From: Ectothiorhodospiraceae bacterium BW-2
Lineage (GTDB): Bacteria > Pseudomonadota > Gammaproteobacteria > Thiohalomonadales > Thiohalomonadaceae
NCBI GenBank assembly: GCA_008375315.1
Contig: CP032507.1
Coordinates: 2,355,001 to 2,419,000 of the forward strand
Direction: 5' to 3'
Length of the DNA: 64,000 nt
The translations under genes were made by a program, and so were the position numbers. Under the pieces are notes generated by a model, which saw nothing but the letters and a program-made list of their open reading frames with translations, did no database searches and was not told the DNA's origin. Shown here piece after piece: positions 36,256 through 44,746 of the stretch. Numbering within the stretch: position 1 is the first letter of the stretch; each line of letters starts with the position of its first letter.

Positions 36256-38130
36256 TTGGCACTTTTGCAAATTAGCGAACCGGGGCAGTCGGCCGCTCCG
36301 CACCAACGGCGATTGGCGGTCGGCATCGATTTAGGTACGACCAATTCGCTAGTGGCGACCGTGCGCAGTGGCATGGCCGAAACCCTAGCCGATGGAGAGG
36401 AGCGCCACCCCCTCCCTTCAGTGGTGCGTTATCTGCCAGAGGGGCGAGTGACAGTCGGCTACGAGGCAAAGGCTGCCGCAACCACGGATCCACTCAATAC
36501 CATCGTCTCCGTTAAACGCTTTTTAGGACGAGGCGTTGACGATTTTAAACTGCTAGGGACAACCCCGCCGCATGAGTTTATTGCCACCGATTCGGCAATG
36601 CCGAGATTGCGAACCGTCGGCGGTGATGTCAGTCCGGTGGAGGTATCGGCTGAAATTCTCAAAGCCCTAAAACATCGCGCGAAAGAGAGTCTAGGGGGCG
36701 AGATTGAGGGGGCGGTCATTACGGTGCCGGCCTACTTCGATGATGCTCAGCGACAGGCGACCAAAGATGCCGCTCGTCTGGCCGGACTCAATATTTTACG
36801 ACTATTAAATGAACCGACCGCAGCAGCGGTTGCCTATGGGCTGGATCAAGGCTCGGAGGGGGTGATCGCCATCTACGATCTAGGCGGGGGAACTTTCGAT
36901 ATCTCGATTTTACGCCTCAATAAGGGGGTATTTGAGGTGTTAGCCACAGCGGGTGACTCTGCCCTAGGGGGGGATGATTTTGATCGCGCCTTAGCGGGCT
37001 GGATTATGCAGCAGGCGGCCATTCGTGACGATGCGGATCACCACCAGATGCGGCGCTTGATGCAGGTGGCTTGCGATGCGAAAGAGCTGTTGACTGAGGT
37101 GGAACAGACCAATATCCGCATCGAGCTGGAGGATGGCAGCCACTGGGAGGGGCGTCTGAACCGAGAGGAGATGGAGCGGCTATTTGCCCCCTTAGTACGA
37201 AAAACCCTCATTCCGTGTCGGCGGGCGCTAGCTGATGCGGGAATAGCCATCGATGAGATTCACGATGTAGTGATGGTGGGTGGTTCGACTCGGATTCCTT
37301 TGGTCAGAGAGAGGGTGGGCGACTTTTTTCAGCGCGAACCGCACGTCGATATCGACCCTGATCGGGTCGTGGCGATTGGCGCCGCGATGCAGGCCGATCA
37401 ACTCATCGGCAATAAACCTGACGACCAGATGCTGCTTTTAGATGTCATTCCGCTCTCTCTCGGGTTAGAGATGATGGGCGGATTAACCGAAAAAGTGGTT
37501 CCACGAAACACCACGATTCCAGTTGCTAGAGCACAGGAGTTTACCACCTATAAAGAGGGGCAGACGGCTATGGTGATCCATGTAGTACAAGGCGAACGGG
37601 AGCTGGTGAGCGACTGTCGCTCACTCGCGCGCTTTGAGCTGCACGGTATCCCCCCTATGGCGGCGGGAGCGGCCAGAATTCGGGTCACCTTTCAGGTGGA
37701 TGCCGATGGTCTGCTCTCGGTGACAGCGAAAGAGCAGACCAGTGGCGTTGAGAGCAGCATTCAAGTCAAACCCTCCTATGGCCTGAGCGATAGTGAAATT
37801 AGCCGCATGATCGAAGAGTCGATGGCTCATGCTAGGGATGATATGGATGCTCGTAATCTGCGTGAACAGCAGGTTGAAGCGCAGCGTGTGGTTGAGGCGC
37901 TACAGGTGGCCCTTAACGCTGATGGTGAGGCGCTGCTAAGTGAAAAAGAGCGTCAGCGAATCGATAGAGCGATGGTGGCCGTTAACGAGAAGATGGCCGG
38001 TGATAACTGGATGGAGCTGAAAGAGGCGGTAACTCGATTGAACCATAGTACTACCGAGTTTGCGGCTAGGCGGATGAATGTCTCCATTCAAAAAGCTCTG
38101 TCGGGTCAACAACTGCAACATTTTGAATAG
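36256..38130 (+). CDS. hscA: Fe-S chaperone HscA (Hsp70 type)
   Basis: HscA is a dedicated Hsp70 that drives cluster transfer from IscU. The nucleotide domain has [12 protein letters not shown] near 24, [21 protein letters not shown] near 154, [14 protein letters not shown] near 212 and [12 protein letters not shown] near 344. The substrate domain follows from about 400. The N-terminal extension [13 protein letters not shown] and the 624-aa length are typical. TTG 36256 is the start, with GAAGGGA 8 nt upstream, and the encoded N-terminus matches the family. Confidence 0.96.
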   Translation: MALLQISEPGQSAAPHQRRLAVGIDLGTTNSLVATVRSGMAETLADGEERHPLPSVVRYLPEGRVTVGYEAKAAATTDPLNTIVSVKRFLGRGVDDFKLLGTTPPHEFIATDSAMPRLRTVGGDVSPVEVSAEILKALKHRAKESLGGEIEGAVITVPAYFDDAQRQATKDAARLAGLNILRLLNEPTAAAVAYGLDQGSEGVIAIYDLGGGTFDISILRLNKGVFEVLATAGDSALGGDDFDRALAGWIMQQAAIRDDADHHQMRRLMQVACDAKELLTEVEQTNIRIELEDGSHWEGRLNREEMERLFAPLVRKTLIPCRRALADAGIAIDEIHDVVMVGGSTRIPLVRERVGDFFQREPHVDIDPDRVVAIGAAMQADQLIGNKPDDQMLLLDVIPLSLGLEMMGGLTEKVVPRNTTIPVARAQEFTTYKEGQTAMVIHVVQGERELVSDCRSLARFELHGIPPMAAGAARIRVTFQVDADGLLSVTAKEQTSGVESSIQVKPSYGLSDSEISRMIEESMAHARDDMDARNLREQQVEAQRVVEALQVALNADGEALLSEKERQRIDRAMVAVNEKMAGDNWMELKEAVTRLNHSTTEFAARRMNVSIQKALSGQQLQHFE

Positions 38131-38140
38131 AGGGTGAGCC

Positions 38141-38479
38141 ATGCCACAACTAATTTTTCTTCCCCACGAAGAGCTCTGCCCCGATGGGGCAGTGATTGAG
38201 GCCGATAGCGGTATCTCGATTTGTGATGCGGCTAACGCCGGTGGTATAGAGATTGAACACGCTTGTGAAAAGTCGTGTGCCTGTACCACCTGCCATGTCA
38301 TTATTCGAGAGGGGTTTGACTCTCTTGAGCCATCGGATGAGCTAGAAGATGATATGCTCGATAAGGCGTGGGGGCTGGAGCCTGAGTCGCGCCTCTCGTG
38401 TCAGGCGCGGGTGGCTGAGGAGGATTTGGTCATAGAAATTCCTAAATATACGCTCAACATGGTTTCAGAAAACCACTAG
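38141..38479 (+). CDS. fdx: [2Fe-2S] ferredoxin of the isc operon
   Basis: This adrenodoxin-type ferredoxin supplies electrons for cluster assembly. Ligands are C42, C48, C51 (HACEKSCACTTCHV) and C87 (RLSCQARV). The sequence EGFDSLEPSDELEDDMLDKAWGLEPES is typical of Isc ferredoxins. It is 112 aa long and begins 10 nt after hscA. Confidence 0.97.
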   Translation: MPQLIFLPHEELCPDGAVIEADSGISICDAANAGGIEIEHACEKSCACTTCHVIIREGFDSLEPSDELEDDMLDKAWGLEPESRLSCQARVAEEDLVIEIPKYTLNMVSENH

Positions 38480-38497
38480 CAAGTAAGGGGGTAGAGT

Positions 38498-38692
38498 ATG
38501 CGCTGGTCAGATGTTAATGAGATTGCGATAGAGCTAGAGGAGCAGCACGGCGATATCGATCCACAGTATGTCAGATTCACCGATCTCCATCGCTGGATAA
38601 CAGCACTAGAGGGGTTTGAGGATGATCCTGAGCGGTCAAACGAAAAGATTCTTGAGGCCATTCAGATGGCTTGGATGGAAGAGAGGGATTGA
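38498..38692 (+). CDS. iscX: Fe-S assembly protein IscX
   Basis: A small acidic protein (64 aa) that binds IscS and iron and tunes cluster synthesis. The sequence RWSDVNEIAIELEEQHGDID and LEAIQMAWMEERD are family signatures. GGGGGTAGAG lies 7-8 nt before ATG 38498. It closes the isc operon. Confidence 0.95.
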   Translation: MRWSDVNEIAIELEEQHGDIDPQYVRFTDLHRWITALEGFEDDPERSNEKILEAIQMAWMEERD

Positions 38693-38748
38693 CAGAGATC
38701 AAATAAGTTGGCACATTAGCCGCTCTTAACAACTTAAGGAGGATTAAG

Positions 38749-39084
38749 ATGAGTCGTAAAGTTTATGCTCTAGTCGCTTTTGTCTTAGCGATGATGATTT
38801 TTCCACTTCAAGCCGAAGTGATCGATATTAACAGTGCGACCGCCGCACAGATTAGTAGCGCTTTAGCCGGTATTGGGCCTGCTAAGGCTGAAGCTATCGT
38901 CGCTTATCGCAACGCGAACGGTTCGTTTAAATCGATCGATGATCTACTAAAGGTGAAGGGAATTGGGCCGGCGACGCTGCAAAAGATAGCCAACAAGCTG
39001 CAATTTGGCGCTGTCGCTCCGGCGGCAAAAGCGGCCGCACAGAGCGTTAAGAGCGGTAGTGTCGGCGCGATGCCGGGAATGTAG
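38749..39084 (+). CDS. ComEA-family helix-hairpin-helix DNA-binding protein
   Basis: A 111-aa exported protein. A signal peptide ends near QAEVID (about residue 23). Two helix-hairpin-helix motifs follow: INSATAAQISSALAGIGPAKAEAIVAYR and FKSIDDLLKVKGIGPATLQKIANKL. An Ala-rich tail completes it. Such proteins bind DNA in the periplasm and pull it in during type IV pilus-dependent competence. The window is rich in pilus control genes, but no other competence gene is present here. AAGGAGG gives a very strong ribosome site. Confidence 0.85.
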   Translation: MSRKVYALVAFVLAMMIFPLQAEVIDINSATAAQISSALAGIGPAKAEAIVAYRNANGSFKSIDDLLKVKGIGPATLQKIANKLQFGAVAPAAKAAAQSVKSGSVGAMPGM

Positions 39085-39097
39085 CTAAAATCGGTGG

Positions 39098-39126
39098 TTG
39101 CAGTTGTTGCCAACGCTCTGTATGAT
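39098..39126 (+). promoter_or_regulatory. Possible promoter of rpmE
   Basis: TTGCAG and TATGAT are spaced 17 bp apart in the 139-bp comEA-rpmE gap. The -10 is good, the -35 is only a half match. This would give a leader of about 90 nt before L31. Confidence 0.35.
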
Positions 39127-39223
39127 TGCGCACCTTTTTTGATTGGCGGTCATGGTGCCTCTTAACGATATAGTTAAGATTTAAGGGGTAGCGATGTCCA
39201 GAAATTTGCAACCGGAGTGTTAA

Positions 39224-39433
39224 ATGAAGTCCGAAATCCATCCCGATTATCACGATATTAATGTGAACTGTAGTTGCGGTAATAGTTTTGTTACCCGCTC
39301 TACGCTCGACAAGGAGAGCCTGACGCTGGATGTCTGCTCTAGTTGTCACCCCTTCTTCACAGGCAAGCAGAAAATTGTTGATACTGCGGGCCGAGTCGAT
39401 AAGTTCCGGCAGAAATACGGACTCAAAAAGTAA
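39224..39433 (+). CDS. rpmE: 50S ribosomal protein L31, zinc-binding form
   Basis: A 69-aa ribosomal protein joining the subunits. The four zinc cysteines are present in VNCSCGNSF and [14 protein letters not shown], so this is the C+ form and not the zinc-free paralogue induced on zinc starvation. [11 protein letters not shown] closes it as expected. Confidence 0.97.
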   Translation: MKSEIHPDYHDINVNCSCGNSFVTRSTLDKESLTLDVCSSCHPFFTGKQKIVDTAGRVDKFRQKYGLKK

Positions 39434-39460
39434 CCTTTTCAATCGTCAACCGGAAGGTAG

Positions 39461-39483
39461 CTACGATGTGAGTCACATCGTAG
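39461..39483 (+). terminator. Hairpin after rpmE, probable terminator
   Basis: A perfect 10-bp stem CTACGATGTG / CACATCGTAG closes a 3-nt loop, 27 nt after the rpmE stop. No T-run follows (TTGCCTCTCC), so termination may be weak. It could also be a binding site. Confidence 0.45.
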
Positions 39484-39516
39484 TTGCCTCTCCTTAAGTG
39501 AGTTCAGGGCGCAGCC

Positions 39517-40911
39517 GTGAAATTTAGCCGACAATGGCTACTTCTCTGGTCTCTGCTTATTGCAGGTTGTGCTACCACCTCCCTCTTCTTGAGCTATCCT
39601 GAGCTACTCGCGCCGGTAAAGCGTGCGCTACAGAGTGGACAGATTGAGCCGGCGATCAAGGCCCTCTCCCCCTATCGTGATTCAGCCGATGGCGTGCTCT
39701 ATCTACTCGAACTTGGCCGAGTGCACCAAATTGGCGGGGAGTTATCGGCTAGTAGAGCGAGCTTTAAACAGGCGCTCTCCCGTTTTAGCCAGATAGACAA
39801 TCGGGCTACAATCAGCTTACGGCGTAGTGTCGCCACCGGCGGTTCGCTGTTAACCAACGAGAATGCCATTCCATACGATGGCGAAAGTTATGAACGGATC
39901 TTTTTGCACCAACTTCAGTCGCTCAACTATCTATTTTTAGGTGAGCTAGAGGCTGCGCTAGTGGAGGTAAGGCGAGCCAATTTAGAACAGAAGCTAGCAC
40001 TAGAGCGCCATATCGATGAAGTAGAGCAGGCGACTCAACAGCATCAGCGGCTGCTACAACGCAACGAGACCTTTATATCGGGCTTTAAGTCGCTACAGGA
40101 GCGGGTGGCTGGCGTCAAAAATTCGTTCCAAAATGGCTACACCTTTTTTACCTCTGGACTTATCTATGAGATTAACGGCCAGCTAGAGTCAGCCTACATC
40201 GACTACCGTCGCGCTCAGGAGATCTATCCCGACAACCGCTACCTACAGCAGATAGTGCTACGGCTAGCCGAACAGCTACAACGGCGGGACGATCTACAGC
40301 GCTATCGGCGTCAATTTGGCCTATCCTCTGCACGACTCGGCGCCGATGCTGGAGAGCTAATTGTGCTCTATGAGTACGCCTTTGCCCCAGTCAGACAGCA
40401 GATTAAAGTGCCGATATTAGGGGAGAACCATTGGCATACGATCGCCTTTCCCACCTATTCGACGACCCAACAAGCGCCGACCACTGCGTTACGCTTGCGC
40501 ACTCAAGGGGGTAACATAGATATCACCACTGAGCCGATCGTCTCGGTGGCCGCGTTAGCGGCCAAATCGCTCCAAGAGCGTCTGCCGGGGATGATGTTGC
40601 GACAGCTACTACGGCTAGCGGCAAAGAAGAGGCTTGCCGATCAGTCACAACAGCTTCTAGGCGATATGGGCGGGATTTTGGCCAATGTCGCCAATACCCT
40701 AAGTGAAAATGCCGATCTGCGTAGCTGGCTGACCCTACCATCGGGGGCACACATTGCCCGCCAAGGGGTGGAGGCGGGGCGGGTTAAACTGGAGCTTCGG
40801 CGTGGTAGTGTGAGCCGTTGGCTCGATATAGAGGTTAGAGCTGGGGGTAAAAGCGTGATCTGGGTGATCGATACCGGCCAGCGGTGGCAGATTCAACAGC
40901 AGCAATTTTAG
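39517..40911 (+). CDS. TPR-containing lipoprotein (COG3014-like)
   Basis: A lipobox LIAGC at residues 15-19 marks an outer-membrane-type lipoprotein. TPR-like helices run from about 30 to 275 (LLELGRVHQIGGELSASRASF; YFFTSGLIYEINGQLESAYIDY-like repeats). A beta-rich C-terminal region holds conserved RQQIKVPILGE near 293. The protein is 464 aa long and starts at GTG 39517. It is followed by YcfL- and LpoB-like genes, a recurrent trio. This suggests a role with LpoB in activating penicillin-binding proteins, but its own function is not known. Confidence 0.78.
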   Translation: MKFSRQWLLLWSLLIAGCATTSLFLSYPELLAPVKRALQSGQIEPAIKALSPYRDSADGVLYLLELGRVHQIGGELSASRASFKQALSRFSQIDNRATISLRRSVATGGSLLTNENAIPYDGESYERIFLHQLQSLNYLFLGELEAALVEVRRANLEQKLALERHIDEVEQATQQHQRLLQRNETFISGFKSLQERVAGVKNSFQNGYTFFTSGLIYEINGQLESAYIDYRRAQEIYPDNRYLQQIVLRLAEQLQRRDDLQRYRRQFGLSSARLGADAGELIVLYEYAFAPVRQQIKVPILGENHWHTIAFPTYSTTQQAPTTALRLRTQGGNIDITTEPIVSVAALAAKSLQERLPGMMLRQLLRLAAKKRLADQSQQLLGDMGGILANVANTLSENADLRSWLTLPSGAHIARQGVEAGRVKLELRRGSVSRWLDIEVRAGGKSVIWVIDTGQRWQIQQQQF

Positions 40912-40924
40912 GAGGTACCATTGT

Positions 40925-41329
40925 ATGGCAGTCGCTAGAGGGAGAGGTTGGTTAGGTGTATGGATAGGGCTTGTCGCCATCGTAGGCGGCTGTGCAACGG
41001 CCGGTATTGAACAGCGAGGGGGACGAGAGGGGGAGGATCAGCTATTTGTTTACAACCAGCCATTGGCCGATCGGATTGACTTGACCGCAGCGCGATGGCG
41101 TCAACAGGGCGAACTGTTACAAGTTGAAGTTACGGTGGTTAATCAGAGTCAATTTACCGAATCGCTGCAGTACCGTTGGCAGTGGTTTGATAGCGAACAG
41201 TTTGTCATTGAGGGGGAGAAGCCTAGCTGGATTCCGTTGACACTTTATGGTAGATCGTCCCAAGCTTTACGCGCTGTGGCTCCTAGTGCCACAGCGACCC
41301 AATATCAACTCTATCTGCGAGAGAGGTAA
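40925..41329 (+). CDS. YcfL-like lipoprotein (DUF1425)
   Basis: A 134-aa lipoprotein with lipobox IVGGC near residue 23. The rest resembles YcfL: VEVTVVNQSQFTESLQYRWQWFDSEQFVIE followed by WIPLTLYGRSSQALRAVAPS. In E. coli ycfL sits directly before lpoB, as here. GGAGGT precedes ATG 40925. The stop overlaps the next start by 1 nt. Confidence 0.82.
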   Translation: MAVARGRGWLGVWIGLVAIVGGCATAGIEQRGGREGEDQLFVYNQPLADRIDLTAARWRQQGELLQVEVTVVNQSQFTESLQYRWQWFDSEQFVIEGEKPSWIPLTLYGRSSQALRAVAPSATATQYQLYLRER

Positions 41330-41916
41330 TGTTAATGAAATCGGTCATTGTATTCATGGCGCTGTGGCTACTCGGTGGCTGTGCGACTAAAATCGACTAT
41401 GGCGATGCGACGGCGGTAGAGACGACTACCATCGATTTTGGCTCGACCGATCTGCAGCAGATGGCCTCCTCCATGGTCGATTCGCTGCTCTCGTTCCCGC
41501 CAATGGTAGAGGCCACTAGGGAGCGCAGACCGGTTATCTTTGTCGAAAAGGTGAGTAATAAGACCACAGAGCATATCGATACCGAATCGATTACCGATAC
41601 CATTAGTAACCGACTGCTGCGTTCGGGCAAGTTCCGCTTTGTCGATATGGGCAAGAGCCGGGTGGCACTAGAGCAGATGGAGTTTCAGAATAGCGGCTTA
41701 GTTGATCGCTCGACGGCAGTCAAAATAGGACGCCAAATTGGCGCTGAATACATGATGTATGGCAACCTTGCGGCCATCGATAAGCGCGATGGAGATAGTC
41801 GCGACCTCTACTATAAATTTACTCTGCGTCTGATGCACCTTGAGAGTGGCCTAATTGAGTGGTCAGATGAGAAGGAGATTCGTAAAACTGCCGAAAAATC
41901 GCTATTTGGGTTATAG
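41329..41916 (+). CDS. lpoB: Penicillin-binding protein activator LpoB
   Basis: LpoB is an outer-membrane lipoprotein that reaches through the peptidoglycan to stimulate the synthase PBP1b. The lipobox LLGGC lies near 14-18. The globular domain has PVIFVEKVSNKTTEHIDTESI near 69, ISNRLLRSGKFRFVD near 90 and IGRQIGAEYMMYGNL near 127. The disordered linker between anchor and domain is short. ATG 41329 or ATG 41335 may be the start. Confidence 0.88.
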   Translation: MLMKSVIVFMALWLLGGCATKIDYGDATAVETTTIDFGSTDLQQMASSMVDSLLSFPPMVEATRERRPVIFVEKVSNKTTEHIDTESITDTISNRLLRSGKFRFVDMGKSRVALEQMEFQNSGLVDRSTAVKIGRQIGAEYMMYGNLAAIDKRDGDSRDLYYKFTLRLMHLESGLIEWSDEKEIRKTAEKSLFGL

Positions 41917-41919
41917 AGG

Positions 41920-43068
41920 ATGGCTAAAACCTATGAGGTCGCCATTATTGGGGCCGGACTTATCGGCCTATTAACCGCACGAGAGCTGAGTCGCGCGGGG
42001 GTATCGGTAGTGGTGCTGGAGCGGCAGCAGGCGGGGCGTGAGTCAACTTGGGCCGGCGGAGGGATTATTTCCCCCCTCTATCCTTGGCGCTACCCTGAGG
42101 CGGTATCGGCGCTCGCATCTTGGGGACAGCAGCACTATCAGGAGCTATGTCGGCAGCTAACTGAGGAGAGTGGTACCGATCCTCAGTGGCAACGCAGTGG
42201 TCTGTTAATTCCCAATTTGGACGAATCAGAACGGCAGCGAGCACTACAGTGGTGTCAGCGTTGGCAAAATAGCGCGCTAGAGGTTGACGCAAAAGAGATG
42301 GCTAAATTAGAGCCACTACTGGCCACTGAGGCGTTAACTACCGGCCTCTATCTGCCCGAGGTGGCGCAGCTACGCAACTCACGCCTCTCCCGTGCACTGG
42401 TAAAATCGACCGAGCGCAGCGATATCGACCTAAAACAGCACTGGCCGGTGAGTGGTATTGAGTCTAGGGGCGGCTGTTTCTACTGTCGTAACTCTCTAGG
42501 AGAGCAGATCGCCGCGGCACAGGTGGTGCTCTGTGGTGGGGCGTGGAGTGGTGAGCTAGGTGATCTAGCCGGGGAGTCGTTGAGTGTGGCACCGGTTAAA
42601 GGGCAGATGATTGCCATCCCGCTTGAGCCGGAGCAGATCAAACGGATTACCTTGATTGATGGCCACTACTTCATTCCCCGTCGTGACGGGCTGCTACTGG
42701 TCGGCTCAACGCTGGAGCCAGAGGCCGGTTTTGACAAGCAGATAAGTCACGCAGCGGCTGAAGAGCTACAACGGTTAGCCTGGCGCTATCTGCCGGCACT
42801 CAATGGGCGAGTCTTGCGCTACCATTGGGCCGGCCTGCGTCCGGGTAGCGAGAACCGAGGGATTCCGTTTATCGGTAAAAGTCGCATAACTGACGGGATT
42901 TGGTATAATTGCGGCCACTTTCGTAACGGCGTTGTGCTAGGCGCGGCATCGGCTCGACTGCTAGCCGATCTGCTGTTGCAACGACAACCGCAGCTTGCCT
43001 CTGAACCCTATAGAATTAATAGTGATGCAACGATGAATAAGGCAAAACTTAACAATATAACGATATGA
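41920..43068 (+). CDS. thiO: Glycine oxidase ThiO
   Basis: ThiO oxidises glycine to iminoglycine for thiazole synthesis in thiamine production. The FAD-binding Rossmann motif VAIIGAGLIGLLTARELSRAG starts at residue 7, followed by STWAGGGIISPLYPWRYP near 43, and the C-terminal HYFIPRRDGLLLVGSTLEPEAG and YHWAGLRPGSENRGIPFIG. Length is 382 aa. Only 3 nt separate it from lpoB. Other thiamine genes are not in the window. A related amino-acid oxidase is the alternative. Confidence 0.88.
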   Translation: MAKTYEVAIIGAGLIGLLTARELSRAGVSVVVLERQQAGRESTWAGGGIISPLYPWRYPEAVSALASWGQQHYQELCRQLTEESGTDPQWQRSGLLIPNLDESERQRALQWCQRWQNSALEVDAKEMAKLEPLLATEALTTGLYLPEVAQLRNSRLSRALVKSTERSDIDLKQHWPVSGIESRGGCFYCRNSLGEQIAAAQVVLCGGAWSGELGDLAGESLSVAPVKGQMIAIPLEPEQIKRITLIDGHYFIPRRDGLLLVGSTLEPEAGFDKQISHAAAEELQRLAWRYLPALNGRVLRYHWAGLRPGSENRGIPFIGKSRITDGIWYNCGHFRNGVVLGAASARLLADLLLQRQPQLASEPYRINSDATMNKAKLNNITI

Positions 43069-43097
43069 TGATATACCCTGTGAACGCATGGAATTGC

Positions 43098-43125
43098 TTG
43101 AATCTGGTGGCAGCTCTTCTATAAT
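43098..43125 (+). promoter_or_regulatory. Sigma70 promoter of the pilGHIJ-chpA operon
   Basis: TTGAAT (43098-43103) and a perfect TATAAT (43120-43125) are separated by 16 bp. Transcription would start near 43132, giving a leader of about 195 nt before pilG. The 258 bases between thiO and pilG hold this promoter and no supported gene. Confidence 0.65.
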
Positions 43126-43326
43126 TGCCCTCCTGTTGTGGTGTTTAGCGGGAGCAAACCGGCCGGCATCGCAGGGAAAACAGGGATGGGAAGAGTTTGT
43201 CGATGTAGAGATAGACCATAACCAGATAAGCATAGAGTTGACTTTGGTGTCGCCGGCTGGCCTGTGGTCGTCGGCTACGCATAGCCGCCATATCGATTGG
43301 GCGGAGAGGATCCGAAGGAGGATAAT

Positions 43327-43713
43327 GTGAGCGCTGCACCACAGTTCGATGGCCTGAAAGTTATGGTCATTGATGACAGTAAAACCATTCGGCGAACGGC
43401 CGAGACCCTGTTGGCGAAAGAGGGGTGCGATGTCATTACCGCCGGTGATGGCTTTGAGGCGCTGGCCAAAATTGTTGATCACAATCCACAAGTTATCTTT
43501 GTCGATATTATGATGCCCCGTCTGGATGGTTATCAAACCTGTGCTCTGATTAAACATAACCAGAAATTTAGTCAAACCCCGGTCATTATGTTAACTAGCA
43601 AAGATGGCCTGTTTGATCGGGCTAGGGGACGCATCGTTGGTGCCTCCCAATATTTGACCAAACCTTTCAATAAACAGACTCTGCTGGAGGCTCTGCAGCA
43701 GATCGTCCACTAA
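43327..43713 (+). CDS. pilG: Twitching motility response regulator PilG
   Basis: PilG is a single-domain CheY-like regulator phosphorylated by ChpA. It promotes pilus extension and cAMP synthesis in Pseudomonas. The sequence GLKVMVIDDSKTIRRTAETLL and IIFVDIMMPRLDGYQTCALIK-type segment with phosphoacceptor D60 are near-diagnostic, as is SKDGLFDRARGRIVG. GTG 43327 is chosen because AAGGAGG lies just upstream and the product (128 aa) matches the family; ATG 43297 has no ribosome site. Confidence 0.95.
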   Translation: MSAAPQFDGLKVMVIDDSKTIRRTAETLLAKEGCDVITAGDGFEALAKIVDHNPQVIFVDIMMPRLDGYQTCALIKHNQKFSQTPVIMLTSKDGLFDRARGRIVGASQYLTKPFNKQTLLEALQQIVH

Positions 43714-43739
43714 CAGCTATCAGTTTCAGGAGAGACGCA

Positions 43740-44102
43740 ATGGCTTCCGTATTAATTGTTGATGATTCACCGACTGAAGTGCATGTCCTAAAGGGGGTGC
43801 TGACGAAGTTAGGCCACGATGCTCACCACGCCCAAAATGGCGAGATTGGGGTGGAGATGGCCGCTGCCATTCAACCGGATCTGATTCTAATGGATGTTGT
43901 GATGCCGGGAATGAACGGTTTCCAGGCGACGCGGCAGATATCCAAAAATCCTGCCACCTCCCATATACCGGTGATTATTGTCACGACTAAAAATCAGGAG
44001 ACTGATCGAGTCTGGGGGCTGCGCCAAGGAGCGAAGGACTACATTACCAAGCCGATTGATGAGTCGTTATTAATGCAAAAAATTGATGCCCTCATCGGCT
44101 AA
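43740..44102 (+). CDS. pilH: Twitching motility response regulator PilH
   Basis: A second CheY-like protein of the Pil-Chp system, opposing PilG output. The receiver has VLIVDDSPTEVHVLKGVL (4-21), phosphoacceptor D52 in LILMDVVMPGMNG, Thr in IIVTTKNQETDRVWG and the conserved Lys in KDYITKPID. Length is 120 aa. It follows pilG by 26 nt. Confidence 0.95.
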   Translation: MASVLIVDDSPTEVHVLKGVLTKLGHDAHHAQNGEIGVEMAAAIQPDLILMDVVMPGMNGFQATRQISKNPATSHIPVIIVTTKNQETDRVWGLRQGAKDYITKPIDESLLMQKIDALIG

Positions 44103-44117
44103 TAGTCGGGGAGTCGC

Positions 44118-44684
44118 ATGGAACAGGAACAGCTCACCGACTTAGCCGCGGATAATCCGGCTCGGCTACTGTGGCAGATCGACCAACAGGTTCGCCGCTA
44201 CGCCTCGCCACTACCGCAGCGAATTGAACTAAAAGCGAACTGGGAAGGGATTGCCTTTCGGATATTCGATACCCCGATGGTGGTGTCGGTTGAGCAGGTG
44301 GCCGAGATTTTGCTCGATTTTCGGGTGACCGTGGTTCCCGGTGTTAAAGCGTGGGTATTAGGCGTTGCTAATGTGCGGGGAGTCCTGTTGCCGATGCTTG
44401 ATCTACCGACGCTGCTCGGCGACCACTCTCGGGTCGCCTTGAACCGAAAAAAGGTCTTTATCGTCAATCATGCTGGGATGAGTGCTGGGCTCTGCATAGA
44501 CGAGGTGATCGGAATTCGGCGTTTTGATGAGGGGGATTACCAACGAGGTGACGGTGGCGTAACACTGCCGCAGTTGCGGACACTCATTCAGGGGAGCTAT
44601 CGCGATAACGACGACAGGCAGTGGCCAGTGGTCGATCTCTATCGATTGATGGAGCAAGATGAGTTTTTGCAGATTGCGGCCTGA
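44118..44684 (+). CDS. pilI: CheW-like coupling protein PilI
   Basis: PilI links the receptor PilJ to the kinase ChpA. The CheW fold is visible in VVSVEQVAEILLDFRVTVVPGVKAWVLGVANVRG (55-88) and LPMLDLPTLLG, ending with QGSYRDNDDRQWPVVDLYRL. Length is 188 aa. It lies 15 nt after pilH. Confidence 0.93.
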   Translation: MEQEQLTDLAADNPARLLWQIDQQVRRYASPLPQRIELKANWEGIAFRIFDTPMVVSVEQVAEILLDFRVTVVPGVKAWVLGVANVRGVLLPMLDLPTLLGDHSRVALNRKKVFIVNHAGMSAGLCIDEVIGIRRFDEGDYQRGDGGVTLPQLRTLIQGSYRDNDDRQWPVVDLYRLMEQDEFLQIAA

Positions 44685-44746
44685 GTTACCGATAACTAGA
44701 GTTCGGGGTAGCCAGACTAAGCCAATTATGAGGATAACTGGAGATA

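Noticed and set aside
38700-38745. TAAGTTG…CAACTTA inverted repeat after iscX as a terminator
   Set aside because: The stem is short and AT-rich, the loop long, and no T-run follows.
43088-43330. 80-codon frame before pilG ending in ATGTGA at the pilG start
   Set aside because: It contains the promoter TTGAAT-16-TATAAT, has no ribosome site and no recognisable protein features.
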